Source of the DNA: Halochromatium salexigens | GTDB lineage: Bacteria > Pseudomonadota > Gammaproteobacteria > Chromatiales > Chromatiaceae | Direction: 5' to 3' | Length of the DNA: 64,000 bases | Assembly (NCBI RefSeq): GCF_016653295.1 | Contig: NZ_NHSF01000070.1 | Span: forward strand, 1-64,000 | Shown here: piece by piece, positions 1-7,781 of the stretch | Layout: each line of letters starts with the position of its first letter | Numbering within the stretch: the stretch's first letter is position 1 | The notes under the pieces: generated by a model | Databases searched by the model: none | What the model was told of the DNA's origin: nothing | Seen by the model: the letters and a program-made list of their open reading frames with translations, nothing else | Program-made: the position numbers and the translations under genes

Positions 1-973
1 TGTCAAGTCCCGGGAGATTGTTAGGATCAACCACGAACAACTCCGGATGGGTTTTATGCCAGTTGATCAGCGCCTGCACCGGGCTGATGTGGCCGAGGTT
101 GCGCTGAGGAATGTGATGATTATAGAGCGCGGCGTAGCGTTGGAGGGTGTCGTGGAGATGCTCGCCGCTGACGAACCGGGTGGTATTGAGCACCTCACTG
201 ATGCGCCCGTTGAAGCGCTCGACCATGCCATTGGTCTGCGGACGCCCTGGCTTGATCAAGCGATGCGCGATGCCCTGAGCGGCACAGAGGCGGTCGACGG
301 GGTGGCGACCGGTCGGCTCACGCTCGCCGGTGGCGCAGAAGCGGTCGGTGAACTCTTTGCCGTTATCGCTCATCAGGCGGGTGATCTTAAACGGAGCCGC
401 CGCGAGCAGGCGCTCAAGGAAGCCCCGCGCGTGAGCTGCGGACTTCTTCGGCAAGCGCTCCAGATAGACCCAGCGGGTGGCCCGATCGATAGCTACAAAC
501 AGGTAGGTGCGCCCCTCCTCATCGGCCATCTGCGGCAGATACTTGACATCCACATGCACGAAGCCCGGCACATACGCCTTGAAGCCTTTGACCTCCGCCT
601 TGGGCGCGTCCTCCTTGGGCAGCAGATCGGCCAAGCGCGCGACCCCATGGCGGCGCAGACAGCGATCCAGGCCCGAGCGCGAGACGGCCTCGTTGATGAA
701 TTCCCGCACCACCGCGAGCAGATCGTCGAGCGGCAACAGCGTGGTGCGGCGCAGCTCAACCACCACCGCCTCCTGCGCCGGAGTCAGCGTGGTCTGCAGC
801 CGTTGCGGACGGTGCGAGGCATCGTTCACGTCGTCCCTGCCACGCCACTTCGCCACCGTCGCCGCACTGAGGTTGTAGCGCCGTGCCAAGCTCTTGTGAG
901 AGCCTTCGGCCACTTGCAGCTCACCACGCACCGCCGGCGTAGTGCGGGCTTGCTTGTGCAGTCGGATCACCAT
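1..973 (-). CDS. IS481-family transposase (3' end at window edge)
   Basis: This minus-strand frame is open from an ATG at 973 to base 1, giving 324 codons with no stop. The N-terminus (MVIRLHKQARTTPAVRGEL) leads into a helix-turn-helix region (about residues 25-50). A DDE/RVE integrase core follows: first Asp in HVDVKYLP, second Asp in MSDNGKEF, and Glu in MVERFNGR, preceded by KPGRPQTNG. These are the catalytic metal ligands expected for IS481/IS3-type transposases. The C-terminus NNLPGLD is typical for the family, so only one or a few residues are missing; the stop lies outside the window or is supplied by flanking DNA. It appears intact and potentially active. Confidence 0.9.
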   Translation of the reverse strand, partial: MVIRLHKQARTTPAVRGELQVAEGSHKSLARRYNLSAATVAKWRGRDDVNDASHRPQRLQTTLTPAQEAVVVELRRTTLLPLDDLLAVVREFINEAVSRSGLDRCLRRHGVARLADLLPKEDAPKAEVKGFKAYVPGFVHVDVKYLPQMADEEGRTYLFVAIDRATRWVYLERLPKKSAAHARGFLERLLAAAPFKITRLMSDNGKEFTDRFCATGEREPTGRHPVDRLCAAQGIAHRLIKPGRPQTNGMVERFNGRISEVLNTTRFVSGEHLHDTLQRYAALYNHHIPQRNLGHISPVQALINWHKTHPELFVVDPNNLPGLD

Positions 974-1108
974 GGTTACTCGTCTCCGTCGGCAGGGGTG
1001 CAGCAGGCGGTAGGGCAAGGAAGCGCATCGTCCCCGAGCTGGGCAGCGAGCAGCTCCAGTGCCCCGCGGGCACGCAGCAAAGGATAACTCCTTCGGGGAA
1101 TATGATCA

Positions 1109-1122
1109 CCCGGGACTAAACA
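1109..1122. repeat. right terminal inverted repeat of the IS481 element
   Basis: CCCGGGACTAAACA is the inverse partner of TGTCAAGTCCCGGG at 1-14, with two mismatches. The final bases ACA match the TGT...ACA ends usual for this family. The next base (1123) is the last retained base of the mazF fragment. Confidence 0.8.
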
Positions 1123-1215
1123 ATTAGGGGAGATGACAACACAGGGACGGGTCTTTTGAATCTCACGGCCGACGGTCGGATCGAGTTGCGCGAGCCAAAT
1201 GTCCCCCGTCTTCAT
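1123..1215 (-). pseudogene. mazF: mazF/pemK toxin, 5' fragment cut by the IS element
   Basis: The first 31 codons match the start of MazF/PemK endoribonucleases: MKTGDIWLAQLDP, then the TRPCVVISPN strand that carries the conserved Arg-Pro-x-Val-Val. Directly after PN the sequence becomes the IS terminal repeat. A full MazF is about 110 residues, so roughly 70% is missing here; the rest may lie beyond base 1. The ATG (1215) overlaps the mazE stop as TGATG, the usual arrangement of a translationally coupled toxin-antitoxin pair. Any read-through product would carry an IS-encoded tail without the catalytic C-terminal half, so it should be inactive. Confidence 0.85.
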
Positions 1216-1463
1216 CACCACACCAAGTCATCGTCGTCTTGGTTGGCAAACGCCGGCCAGACCAAGCCATCCTCACCTTCTTGGGCCAGCCGCTCAGCAT
1301 CCTCCGCCCAGCCTTGCCGTGGATGGCGGTGAAGGGGTCGGATCTCGATCACGCCGTTGCGCACCTGAAGGTCGGCAGCACCCTCAAGCCCAACCTGGGC
1401 CAGAATAGGCTTGGGGATCAACACACCTCTGGAGTTTCCCATCTGACGAAGGGTGACTTCCAT
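1215..1463 (-). CDS. mazE: MazE-type antitoxin (AbrB/SpoVT fold)
   Basis: An 82-residue protein. The N-terminal half (MEVTLRQMGNSRGVLIPKPI) is the swapped-hairpin AbrB/MazE DNA-binding domain, and the segment ADLQVRNGVIEIRPL completes it. The acidic, tryptophan-containing C-terminus (EDGLVW...DDDDLVW) fits a toxin-binding tail. The ATG at 1463 was chosen because GAGGAGG lies about 7 nt upstream; a longer in-frame extension has no family similarity. In known mazEF operons MazE binds both MazF and its own promoter. Here the partner toxin is disrupted, leaving an orphan antitoxin that could still repress its promoter or neutralise related toxins. Confidence 0.88.
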   Translation of the reverse strand: MEVTLRQMGNSRGVLIPKPILAQVGLEGAADLQVRNGVIEIRPLHRHPRQGWAEDAERLAQEGEDGLVWPAFANQDDDDLVW

Positions 1464-1848
1464 CTTGGCCTCCTCGGTAAAGACACCACGGAAGCACAAT
1501 GTTAGCACAGGCGGTCTGGATAGGACCGCACGGATCGAAGCAATCCTCAGTCTGGCGCTGCTGGCTCGCCCTGACTGTGCCCTACCGCTCAAACGGTTTG
1601 CGACACAGCACGAGGCGCGGGGGCGTGGTCAGTCGCGACTCAATCTGACCCGAGCGCTCTCCAGTAGGTTGTCGATCAGTAACTTATCTTCTTGAAGAGC
1701 CGTCCTCCGACAGACTTATCCACAGCCTGTGTGGATCGTTCCGGGGCTAGACACGCCTGTTGGGTCTGATCCTTGCTTGATGCGCTCCAAGGGCACGGGC
1801 TCACAGCTCCGGGAGAGGATCATCGAACTCGGGCGCCTGTGCTGCGGA
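1464..1848. other. intergenic region, no gene seen
   Basis: This 385-bp stretch lies between the mazE promoter side and the 3' end of the CAP-domain gene. No frame has coding character. It should contain the mazEF promoter next to 1464. The only structured element noted is the inverted repeat at 1718-1736, which includes a consensus DnaA-box sequence. Confidence 0.6.
1716..1736. repeat. inverted repeat containing a consensus DnaA box
   Basis: TTATCCACA (1716-1724) is identical to the strong DnaA-box consensus. It is followed by GCCTG and then TGTGGAT (1730-1736), giving 7-bp inverted arms ATCCACA/TGTGGAT. The second arm would be an imperfect, opposite-facing DnaA box. It lies downstream of the convergent CAP gene, so it could equally be a weak hairpin. 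One pair of boxes is not evidence of an origin. Confidence 0.4.
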
Positions 1849-3138
1849 CTAGAGTAGGGCCCAATCGGCATAGGCAGCGAGGCTGGCCGCTGGTCCCGAA
1901 TCATCAGTGGGGAGGTCCGGTTCCGGTGCCGTATCCAAGGACGACTCCGATGCGGGCTCAAAGGCGGCGGACAAGGAGCGGCCACCGGTCTCCCAATCCT
2001 CCAGTGGCTCGGCGGCAAGAAAGCCTTGTGCTCCAGCCTCAAACGCTTCAAATCGGGCCACATCGCGCGCTGCGTCCTTCTCCGCTTGCGAATACCCCGT
2101 CGGGCCGCCTGGTCGCGCCGAAACGGGGCTGGCGACGAAAGTAAACACCGGCGCCAGGGTCTCGAAGGCGCCGCTCGGTATCAGTCCTCCGTCATCGCTG
2201 TCCGGCTCCAATTGCCGGCTCAGTATCCGCGCAAAGATGGACGTGAGCGAGGTATTCAAGGTCACGGCTTCATCGGCGTGCGCTTCAGCAAGCGTCTGCA
2301 TGAAGCGGGTCGCGTAGTCGACGGGGTCGACGGTCAGAGGCAACTCGTCCGGTCCCAGCACCAGATCGAGCTTCTCGTTCTCATCCTCGATGGTGATGGT
2401 CCTCGTCTCGGGCTCCTCCAGCGCATCGCCTGAGAACACTACATCGTGCGTCCCGGCGGGAACGGCGAGCTGATAACCGCCAGCCTCCCCGGTCTGGGTC
2501 TCCAGCCCGAGACCCGGCAGACTCACGGTGATGCCCCCTAAGCCCTCGCCGGGGGTGTAGAAGTCATTACGATCCACATCGTCATAAGCCACGCCGCCCA
2601 GGAAGACCTCATTGCCCGAGGTAGCAAAGTTCTGGGTGATCATGGAGGTTTGATAGTCCATGCCTTGATAGGTGAACTCACCCAGCGATTGGCCAACACC
2701 AATCTCTCGGAAATGATCAGTTAGGGTGTTGACACGATGTCCAGGACTGAGAAACAAACCCTCATGCTGATCGAGAATATAATCCGTGAGATCTGACGGT
2801 CGCGTACCCTCCGTGCCTCTCCAAGAAAGATTCTCACCCCAACTCCAGGGCAGGGTGAATGCATAGCCTGCATCCTCCATGCGATCACCTGGTTCTGATC
2901 CGCCCTCACCCGTATGACTGAACGTATTGGTTGCCAGCATCCAATCGCTGTGAGTGTGTGCGGCGTCGATCAGCAGCGAATTGCTGAACACAGGCTGCAT
3001 GGACAACCCGGACAGGGTGCCGGGATCCAGTCCTTGGTTCAGATCAATCCCATACCGGGCCGCTTCTTCCAGCGGTTGGCTGCGGGCGCGATTGATCAAT
3101 TCGAGCATGAATTGCTCAAAGCTTGTCGGTTCAGTCAT
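1849..3138 (-). CDS. CAP/SCP-domain protein with C-terminal beta-sandwich module
   Basis: A 429-residue protein. Residues about 8-175 form a CAP (SCP/PR-1) domain: FMLELINRARSQP, then DAAHTHSDWML and SHTGEGG, GENLSW, and DQHEGLFLSPGHRVNTL. These contain the His and Glu residues that form the CAP cavity. Residues about 180-260 resemble a carboxypeptidase-regulatory/SdrD-B-like sandwich (GGVAYDDVDRND...GLGGITVSL). The acidic C-terminal region (about 265-429) is not recognised. No classical signal peptide is visible, so export, if any, would use another route such as type I secretion. The start at 3138 has only a weak upstream purine tract. Function is unknown; CAP proteins are often extracellular. 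Confidence 0.75.
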   Translation of the reverse strand: MTEPTSFEQFMLELINRARSQPLEEAARYGIDLNQGLDPGTLSGLSMQPVFSNSLLIDAAHTHSDWMLATNTFSHTGEGGSEPGDRMEDAGYAFTLPWSWGENLSWRGTEGTRPSDLTDYILDQHEGLFLSPGHRVNTLTDHFREIGVGQSLGEFTYQGMDYQTSMITQNFATSGNEVFLGGVAYDDVDRNDFYTPGEGLGGITVSLPGLGLETQTGEAGGYQLAVPAGTHDVVFSGDALEEPETRTITIEDENEKLDLVLGPDELPLTVDPVDYATRFMQTLAEAHADEAVTLNTSLTSIFARILSRQLEPDSDDGGLIPSGAFETLAPVFTFVASPVSARPGGPTGYSQAEKDAARDVARFEAFEAGAQGFLAAEPLEDWETGGRSLSAAFEPASESSLDTAPEPDLPTDDSGPAASLAAYADWALL

Positions 3139-3266
3139 GCTGTTTTGCTCACTGTTCCTCAGTCAATACCAAAAGTTTCGCTTCAAAATCTGGCTGGATG
3201 TCACTCGCGCTGTTGCCGAGCGACTGGCCTATACTGGTGAATAGCAACTTAGAGGGAGGGGTATCG

Positions 3267-3858
3267 ATGGCCGTTCAGCAACAGCTCGACTACAGTGTCG
3301 AGGACTATCTCGCGATCGAACGCGAAGCGGTGAACGAAAAGTGTGAATATGTCGCCGGCGACGTCTTCGCGATGACCGGCGCGAGCTTCCGTCACAACCT
3401 CATCAATACCAACCTCGTTCGCCGGATCGGCAACCAGCTCGAAAAAGGCCCCTGCATGGCGATCGCCAATGACATGCGGGTCCGTATCGAGTCCGCCGAT
3501 GCCTGCACCTATCCCGATTTCATCGCCCTCTGCGAAACGCCATCCTTTTTCGATGACCGCACGGACACGCTCACCAACCCTGCCCTCATCATCGAGATTC
3601 TGTCGCCCTCTACCGCCACTTGCCAAGCCCGCGCAATACGCGCTGATCGCCCAGGACCGGCTGAGCGTCGATCTCTACACGCACCAAGACGACAACCGCT
3701 GGCTGCTCACGGCCTACGAGCAGCCAAACGATCAAATCGAGCTGGAGTCGATCGGCTGCAGCGTACGCTTAGGCGATCTCTACGAGAAGATCGATTTTAA
3801 CGCAGAGGCTGTAGGCGAGGTCAGTGCCGGGCACTGTCGCTGGACTCCATCTGGATGA
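3267..3858 (+). pseudogene. Uma2-family (PD-(D/E)XK) endonuclease, frameshifted and internally deleted
   Basis: An ATG at 3267 preceded by GAGGGAGGGG opens a Uma2-like protein: YLAIEREAVNEKCEYVAGDVFAM, MRVRIESADACTYPDFIALC, then PALIIEILSPSTA. Here the conserved part ending near 3615 is lost. The family segment between SPST and the YR(H/Q)LPS motif is missing, YRHLPS appears in another frame (about 3607-3630), and from about 3633 a third frame continues ALIAQDRLSVDLYTHQDDNRWLL to a stop at 3858. At least one deletion and one further frameshift are needed to explain this. The usual length is about 190 residues. The 3' end overlaps the convergent gene ending at 3821. Confidence 0.8.
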
Positions 3859-6800
3859 CGAAGTGGCCGCCCTCAACCCCGTTGCTGTGCAGATTGATAT
3901 CGCGCCCCAGAGACGGAATCGCTGCTGCAGCCTTCATCTCCAGCATCAGATCATCGATGGTGCTGCCTGGAGCCAGTTCTAGCTCGACCGTTGCCAGAAT
4001 CCCGTCGGGGATGGTGGTCAGGTTGATGCCGTAAGCTACCAGCCGCAGCCAACCCGGCTCGACCACGTTGTAGACGACCTGCTTGCCGACACTGGACAAC
4101 GCCGCGCCGGTGATGGCCGAAGGATCCTCGACATGTGCTGGATCGTAAAAGATATCGATAAATAACCCTGAGGGCTCATCGCTTGCACTGAGCTTGAGAT
4201 CGTAGGAGACCGTGCTACCGCTGATCTGCGGTGATACGAAATCAAGCCGTTCGCTAGTCGAGGTGTCCGGATTCACGCCGCTCTCCGAGGATGCGGACAG
4301 CGTGCCCATGCCCATGGATTCGCTGACGCTGTCTTCTCCACCGGCTTCATCTTCGCCACCAGTATCAGGTTCTTCCTCTTCTGTTCCAGCAAGATAATTA
4401 GCAATGATACTTTGATCGGCGTCTATGCCCTCCATCGGGTTTGCGGAAAGATCAGAAACAGACATCCCAACATAGTTGGTTTTTATGCAGATAGGCCGGC
4501 TATCAGTCGTTCCATCAAGAGCAGGACCCGCTGTAGAAGGATCACCAGGACCTGGATCGGTATCAAGATCGAAAGGAAGGGGCGCAGGATTAAGAGCATA
4601 AGTCACCGCAGACTGCACCTCGAACAATTGCACCCGTCCGCTGCAGTCGCAGTCGCCGAGTATGTCGTTACAGCGCCGCTCCACGAACCGTGTGCCGGGC
4701 AGTCCGGAAATGACATCGTCCAAATCTCCTTCAACAACAGCTGTTGCGACCTCTTGGAGACCTACAACGACCTCTTGAGAGTCAATATCAGCCTCACCGT
4801 CGACGAAATCGAAGCTAATAATTGCTAGCTGGCTATCATCAGAATCTAGTCTAGGCCTACCGCCCGGGAGTGTACCTGTACCTGCAGGTTGAAATACAAA
4901 AATGTCGCAGACTCCATCTGTACAGGTCAACGGACCGCCAGGTGTTTTATTGGCTTGATTTAAAACAGTTGTGTCCGCCCACTCAAGATTTGGGCTTGCC
5001 AAAACAGACGTATCAAAATAAAGCTTTGTCGAAAAAGCGATCACACCTGGATCACCTGGATTTGTGCGATCATCAAGCCGCAACACGAACCCAACGCCAT
5101 CAATTACTGAAGGAGGGTAAATCGTGTCTGAGAGATAAATCTTTGCAGCATCAGCATCACCAATACTGGAAAAATTATTGTTATCAGGATCAAGAGGATC
5201 GGCAGAGTCATCAGCTGAGCCAAGCCGTAATACAGGCAGTCGTGGACCAAGTTCGATCGTATCAAAACGCGCGACAAAGGTATCGATGTCGCCCGCATGC
5301 TCTGCTTGAACCGGGCTCTCAATCGGGAACAGTGCCGAATCTTCCTCATCGGTCATGCCAGAAAAGATCACCGATGTATCGCTCGTTGGATTACTCGGCC
5401 TGATCGCTACGATTTGATCGGCCTCACTACCGCCGAAATAGCTCGAGAACCGCATCGTCTGTCCGCTACCATCGAGGATAGCCAGGAATCCATCTCCCTC
5501 GCCAGCATGATATCCCTGAAAGGCATTCTGGATCGGGAAGGCATTCGAGTCCGTGGTGCCGGCGACATAGACTACATCTTCACCAGCCGCATTGGTGCCT
5601 GCAGCAACCGCAAGCGCTCGATCGTCTCCGGCCGCACCAAGATAGGTCGCAAAGTGCCGGAAGCGTCCAGACTTATCGATCTTCACGAGCGTTCCCATCT
5701 CATCACCGTCGGGATCGAACGGGTAATTGGGAATGATTGCATTCTCTGTCGGCCAATCCTCGGAGGTGGTGTAACCCGACAAGAGATAATTGCCTTCGGC
5801 ATCCAAGGCAAAATCGGTGAGCACATCATCGTCCGAGCCGCCGATGTAGGTGCTGAAGACCAATTCCTGACCACCGCGCGCGATGCGGGCAAGGAAGACA
5901 TCCTGCCCATCTCCGAGCGCGGGCTGCAGCGCATGCTTGACAGGAAAATCCGAGGTCCCATCGCGATCAGTCGCGGATGATTCGGTATGGCCGGCCAGAA
6001 ATAGATCACCGGTATCGGAAACAAGCGGCCTACTAACAGTGTCGAGACTGTTTGAAACGATCAGCTTCTCGATACTGTCGTCGTCGGAGCCCCCGTAATA
6101 GGTTGCATAATCAAGTGATGTGCCATTCGGTGCGAATTGAACAATGAAGCCATCGTCACCACCGGCAAGCCTGGAATAAAGCGGATTCCGCAGGACGAGA
6201 TCAGGCGCATCGGTGACACCGGCGATATAGATGCTGCCATCGTTATCGACCGCGACGGCATTCGCTGAAGTGTCGCCGTTTCCGCCGTAGTAAGTCGAGA
6301 AACCGTTAGCACCCTCGGCAACGAGCGCGCCGGCGGCACTGAGTTTAGTGACGAATGCATTCGTGCCATCCGTCAAGACACGAAAGAGCGGATTAACGAG
6401 CGGAAAGTCCTCGGAATCGGTCGAGCCTGCGACATAAATATTGCCACCACTGACCGCCAGGTCACGGATCACATCATCGTCGCTACCGCCCAGTAGAGTG
6501 ACAAAATCCAGACTGCTCCCATCCGCAGCCATCTGATAGATGAAGCCGATATCTCCTCCTAAAGTACTCTCTCCTTCATCTGTAGGACCTATTTCGGTAG
6601 CACCAGCGTTCGTCGCAAAATCCGTCGAATCCGTCCATCCAGCGACGATGGCCTCCTCGGCGCTGGTCACATACATCGCATTGATCGCTTCCTCACCGTC
6701 ACTGCCAACCAAGCTCGAATAATCCAACGTTGGATCGATAATCAATGCGCGCGAGGGATCATAGTCATCGACCGCAAAGCCATAGACCGGCGCGGCGTCT

Positions 6801-7567
6801 TCGCCCGCGCGGGAGGCAAGCACCTGGAAGCGCCCGCTCACGGGCTCGCGCTCGCCGTCGCGCTCCTGATAGATGAACGGCGGCTGCTGACGGAACGCGC
6901 GGCCATCGGGCAGGGTCGCGCGCAGGCTGCCGTCGGACTCGACGCTCAGCTCTCGCGCGCCCTCGAGCGCAACGCGGATGCTTGCCGGGTTGGCGCCGGG
7001 GTGGACGATAAAGTCGTAGGCAAGCCGCTGCTCATGGGTGCGGAAGACCAGGTCGATCTCGGGATAGAGATCGACGTAGCGCAGATCCTCGTAGGTCGGG
7101 ATGCCTCTGTGCCAGCGCGCCGGGTCTTGGCCGCGATAGTCGTTCACCACCGTGACGCGCTTTGCGCCGGGCTGCGGCTCGGTGGCCTCGGCGGCAAGCG
7201 GACGCAAGCGCAGCGTCGCCGGGGCCTCGGCATCGCGCAGACGCAGTTCGACATGATCGCGCTTGAACAATGCGTCGAGATCGGCCGCGCGCGTTAGGTA
7301 CAACAGCTCCGAGTGTGACCACTGGCCGACATTGGGCACGAATTGCAGGGGCAGTGGCTTGGTGCCGCCGGGTGTGACCACCGTTGCGGGCGTGGCCTCG
7401 GTGGCGGCATCGGTGGTCGCCAGCGCACCCAGGGGCGAGAGCGCGAATCCCAGCAGCACCAGCAGCGCGGCGCTGCCGAGCCAGGCTTGCAGGGGGAGAC
7501 GGTGGACGTGGGCTTGGCGGGCGCCTGCGGCGCGCGCGCGGTTTGGCAATCGGAGCGGATGGAACAT
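3821..7567 (-). CDS. large exported SBBP beta-propeller protein with cohesin-like and dockerin-like modules
   Basis: A 1248-residue protein. A long basic N-region and hydrophobic segment (about residues 28-50, ending LGALA) look like a signal sequence. Residues about 55-285 match the domain that precedes SBBP propellers (PLPLQFVPNVGQW, YPEIDLVFR, LAYDFIVHPGA). From about 285 to 800 come repeated SBBP blades (the pattern STYYGGNGDTSANAVAVD recurs, with variants YGGSDDDSIEKL and YIGGSDDDVLTD). A cohesin-like region (about 810-960), a short dockerin-like stretch (GDCDCSGRVQLFEVQSAV, about 970) and a second cohesin-like domain (about 1105-1235) follow. AGGAGG lies 8 nt before the ATG and can pair with GCCTC next to the start. 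Probably a cell-surface or secreted adhesin; substrate unknown. Confidence 0.8.
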   Translation of the reverse strand: MFHPLRLPNRARAAGARQAHVHRLPLQAWLGSAALLVLLGFALSPLGALATTDAATEATPATVVTPGGTKPLPLQFVPNVGQWSHSELLYLTRAADLDALFKRDHVELRLRDAEAPATLRLRPLAAEATEPQPGAKRVTVVNDYRGQDPARWHRGIPTYEDLRYVDLYPEIDLVFRTHEQRLAYDFIVHPGANPASIRVALEGARELSVESDGSLRATLPDGRAFRQQPPFIYQERDGEREPVSGRFQVLASRAGEDAAPVYGFAVDDYDPSRALIIDPTLDYSSLVGSDGEEAINAMYVTSAEEAIVAGWTDSTDFATNAGATEIGPTDEGESTLGGDIGFIYQMAADGSSLDFVTLLGGSDDDVIRDLAVSGGNIYVAGSTDSEDFPLVNPLFRVLTDGTNAFVTKLSAAGALVAEGANGFSTYYGGNGDTSANAVAVDNDGSIYIAGVTDAPDLVLRNPLYSRLAGGDDGFIVQFAPNGTSLDYATYYGGSDDDSIEKLIVSNSLDTVSRPLVSDTGDLFLAGHTESSATDRDGTSDFPVKHALQPALGDGQDVFLARIARGGQELVFSTYIGGSDDDVLTDFALDAEGNYLLSGYTTSEDWPTENAIIPNYPFDPDGDEMGTLVKIDKSGRFRHFATYLGAAGDDRALAVAAGTNAAGEDVVYVAGTTDSNAFPIQNAFQGYHAGEGDGFLAILDGSGQTMRFSSYFGGSEADQIVAIRPSNPTSDTSVIFSGMTDEEDSALFPIESPVQAEHAGDIDTFVARFDTIELGPRLPVLRLGSADDSADPLDPDNNNFSSIGDADAAKIYLSDTIYPPSVIDGVGFVLRLDDRTNPGDPGVIAFSTKLYFDTSVLASPNLEWADTTVLNQANKTPGGPLTCTDGVCDIFVFQPAGTGTLPGGRPRLDSDDSQLAIISFDFVDGEADIDSQEVVVGLQEVATAVVEGDLDDVISGLPGTRFVERRCNDILGDCDCSGRVQLFEVQSAVTYALNPAPLPFDLDTDPGPGDPSTAGPALDGTTDSRPICIKTNYVGMSVSDLSANPMEGIDADQSIIANYLAGTEEEEPDTGGEDEAGGEDSVSESMGMGTLSASSESGVNPDTSTSERLDFVSPQISGSTVSYDLKLSASDEPSGLFIDIFYDPAHVEDPSAITGAALSSVGKQVVYNVVEPGWLRLVAYGINLTTIPDGILATVELELAPGSTIDDLMLEMKAAAAIPSLGRDINLHSNGVEGGHFVIQMESSDSARH

Positions 7568-7781
7568 GAGGCGTGCCTCCTAAAGAATGGCTTGCTCGTG
7601 GACCTAAGCGAATGCGCGGGGTCGCTGATACCCGATCGCCAAGGCCTCCCTGCGTTCCCATGCGGGAACATTTGTAGTCTTAGCACGCCAAGGTGGACGG
7701 GTCAAAGCGATTTCGCCCTGACTCAGTGCCGAACGTCAAGGTCGTGCCAAAACCGTGTGCGCCGCGCTCAAGTCGCGCGGC

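Larger units (their letters stand above)
1..1122 (-). mobile_element. IS481-family insertion sequence, essentially complete
   Basis: The element begins at or within a few bases of the window edge. Its ends form an imperfect terminal inverted repeat: TGTCAAGTCCCGGG at 1-14 and its partner at 1109-1122, which reads TGTTTAGTCCCGGG on the minus strand (12 of 14 identical). About 1.1 kb with one transposase frame fits the IS481 family. The right end falls exactly where homology to MazF stops, so the element sits inside a toxin gene. The target duplication cannot be checked because the left flank is outside the window. Confidence 0.85.

Noticed and set aside
47-1087. Long plus-strand open frame over the IS element
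   Set aside because: It is antisense to a complete transposase frame with the DDE motifs, and its translation has no family similarity.
1716-1736. DnaA-box pair considered as a replication origin
   Set aside because: Only one consensus box, no AT-rich unwinding region and no dnaA, dnaN, gidA or rep gene nearby.
7654-7669. GTTCCC-ATGC-GGGAAC hairpin upstream of the propeller gene
   Set aside because: Possible leader hairpin, but it is short, has no T-run and is 87 bp from the start, so no regulatory role can be argued.
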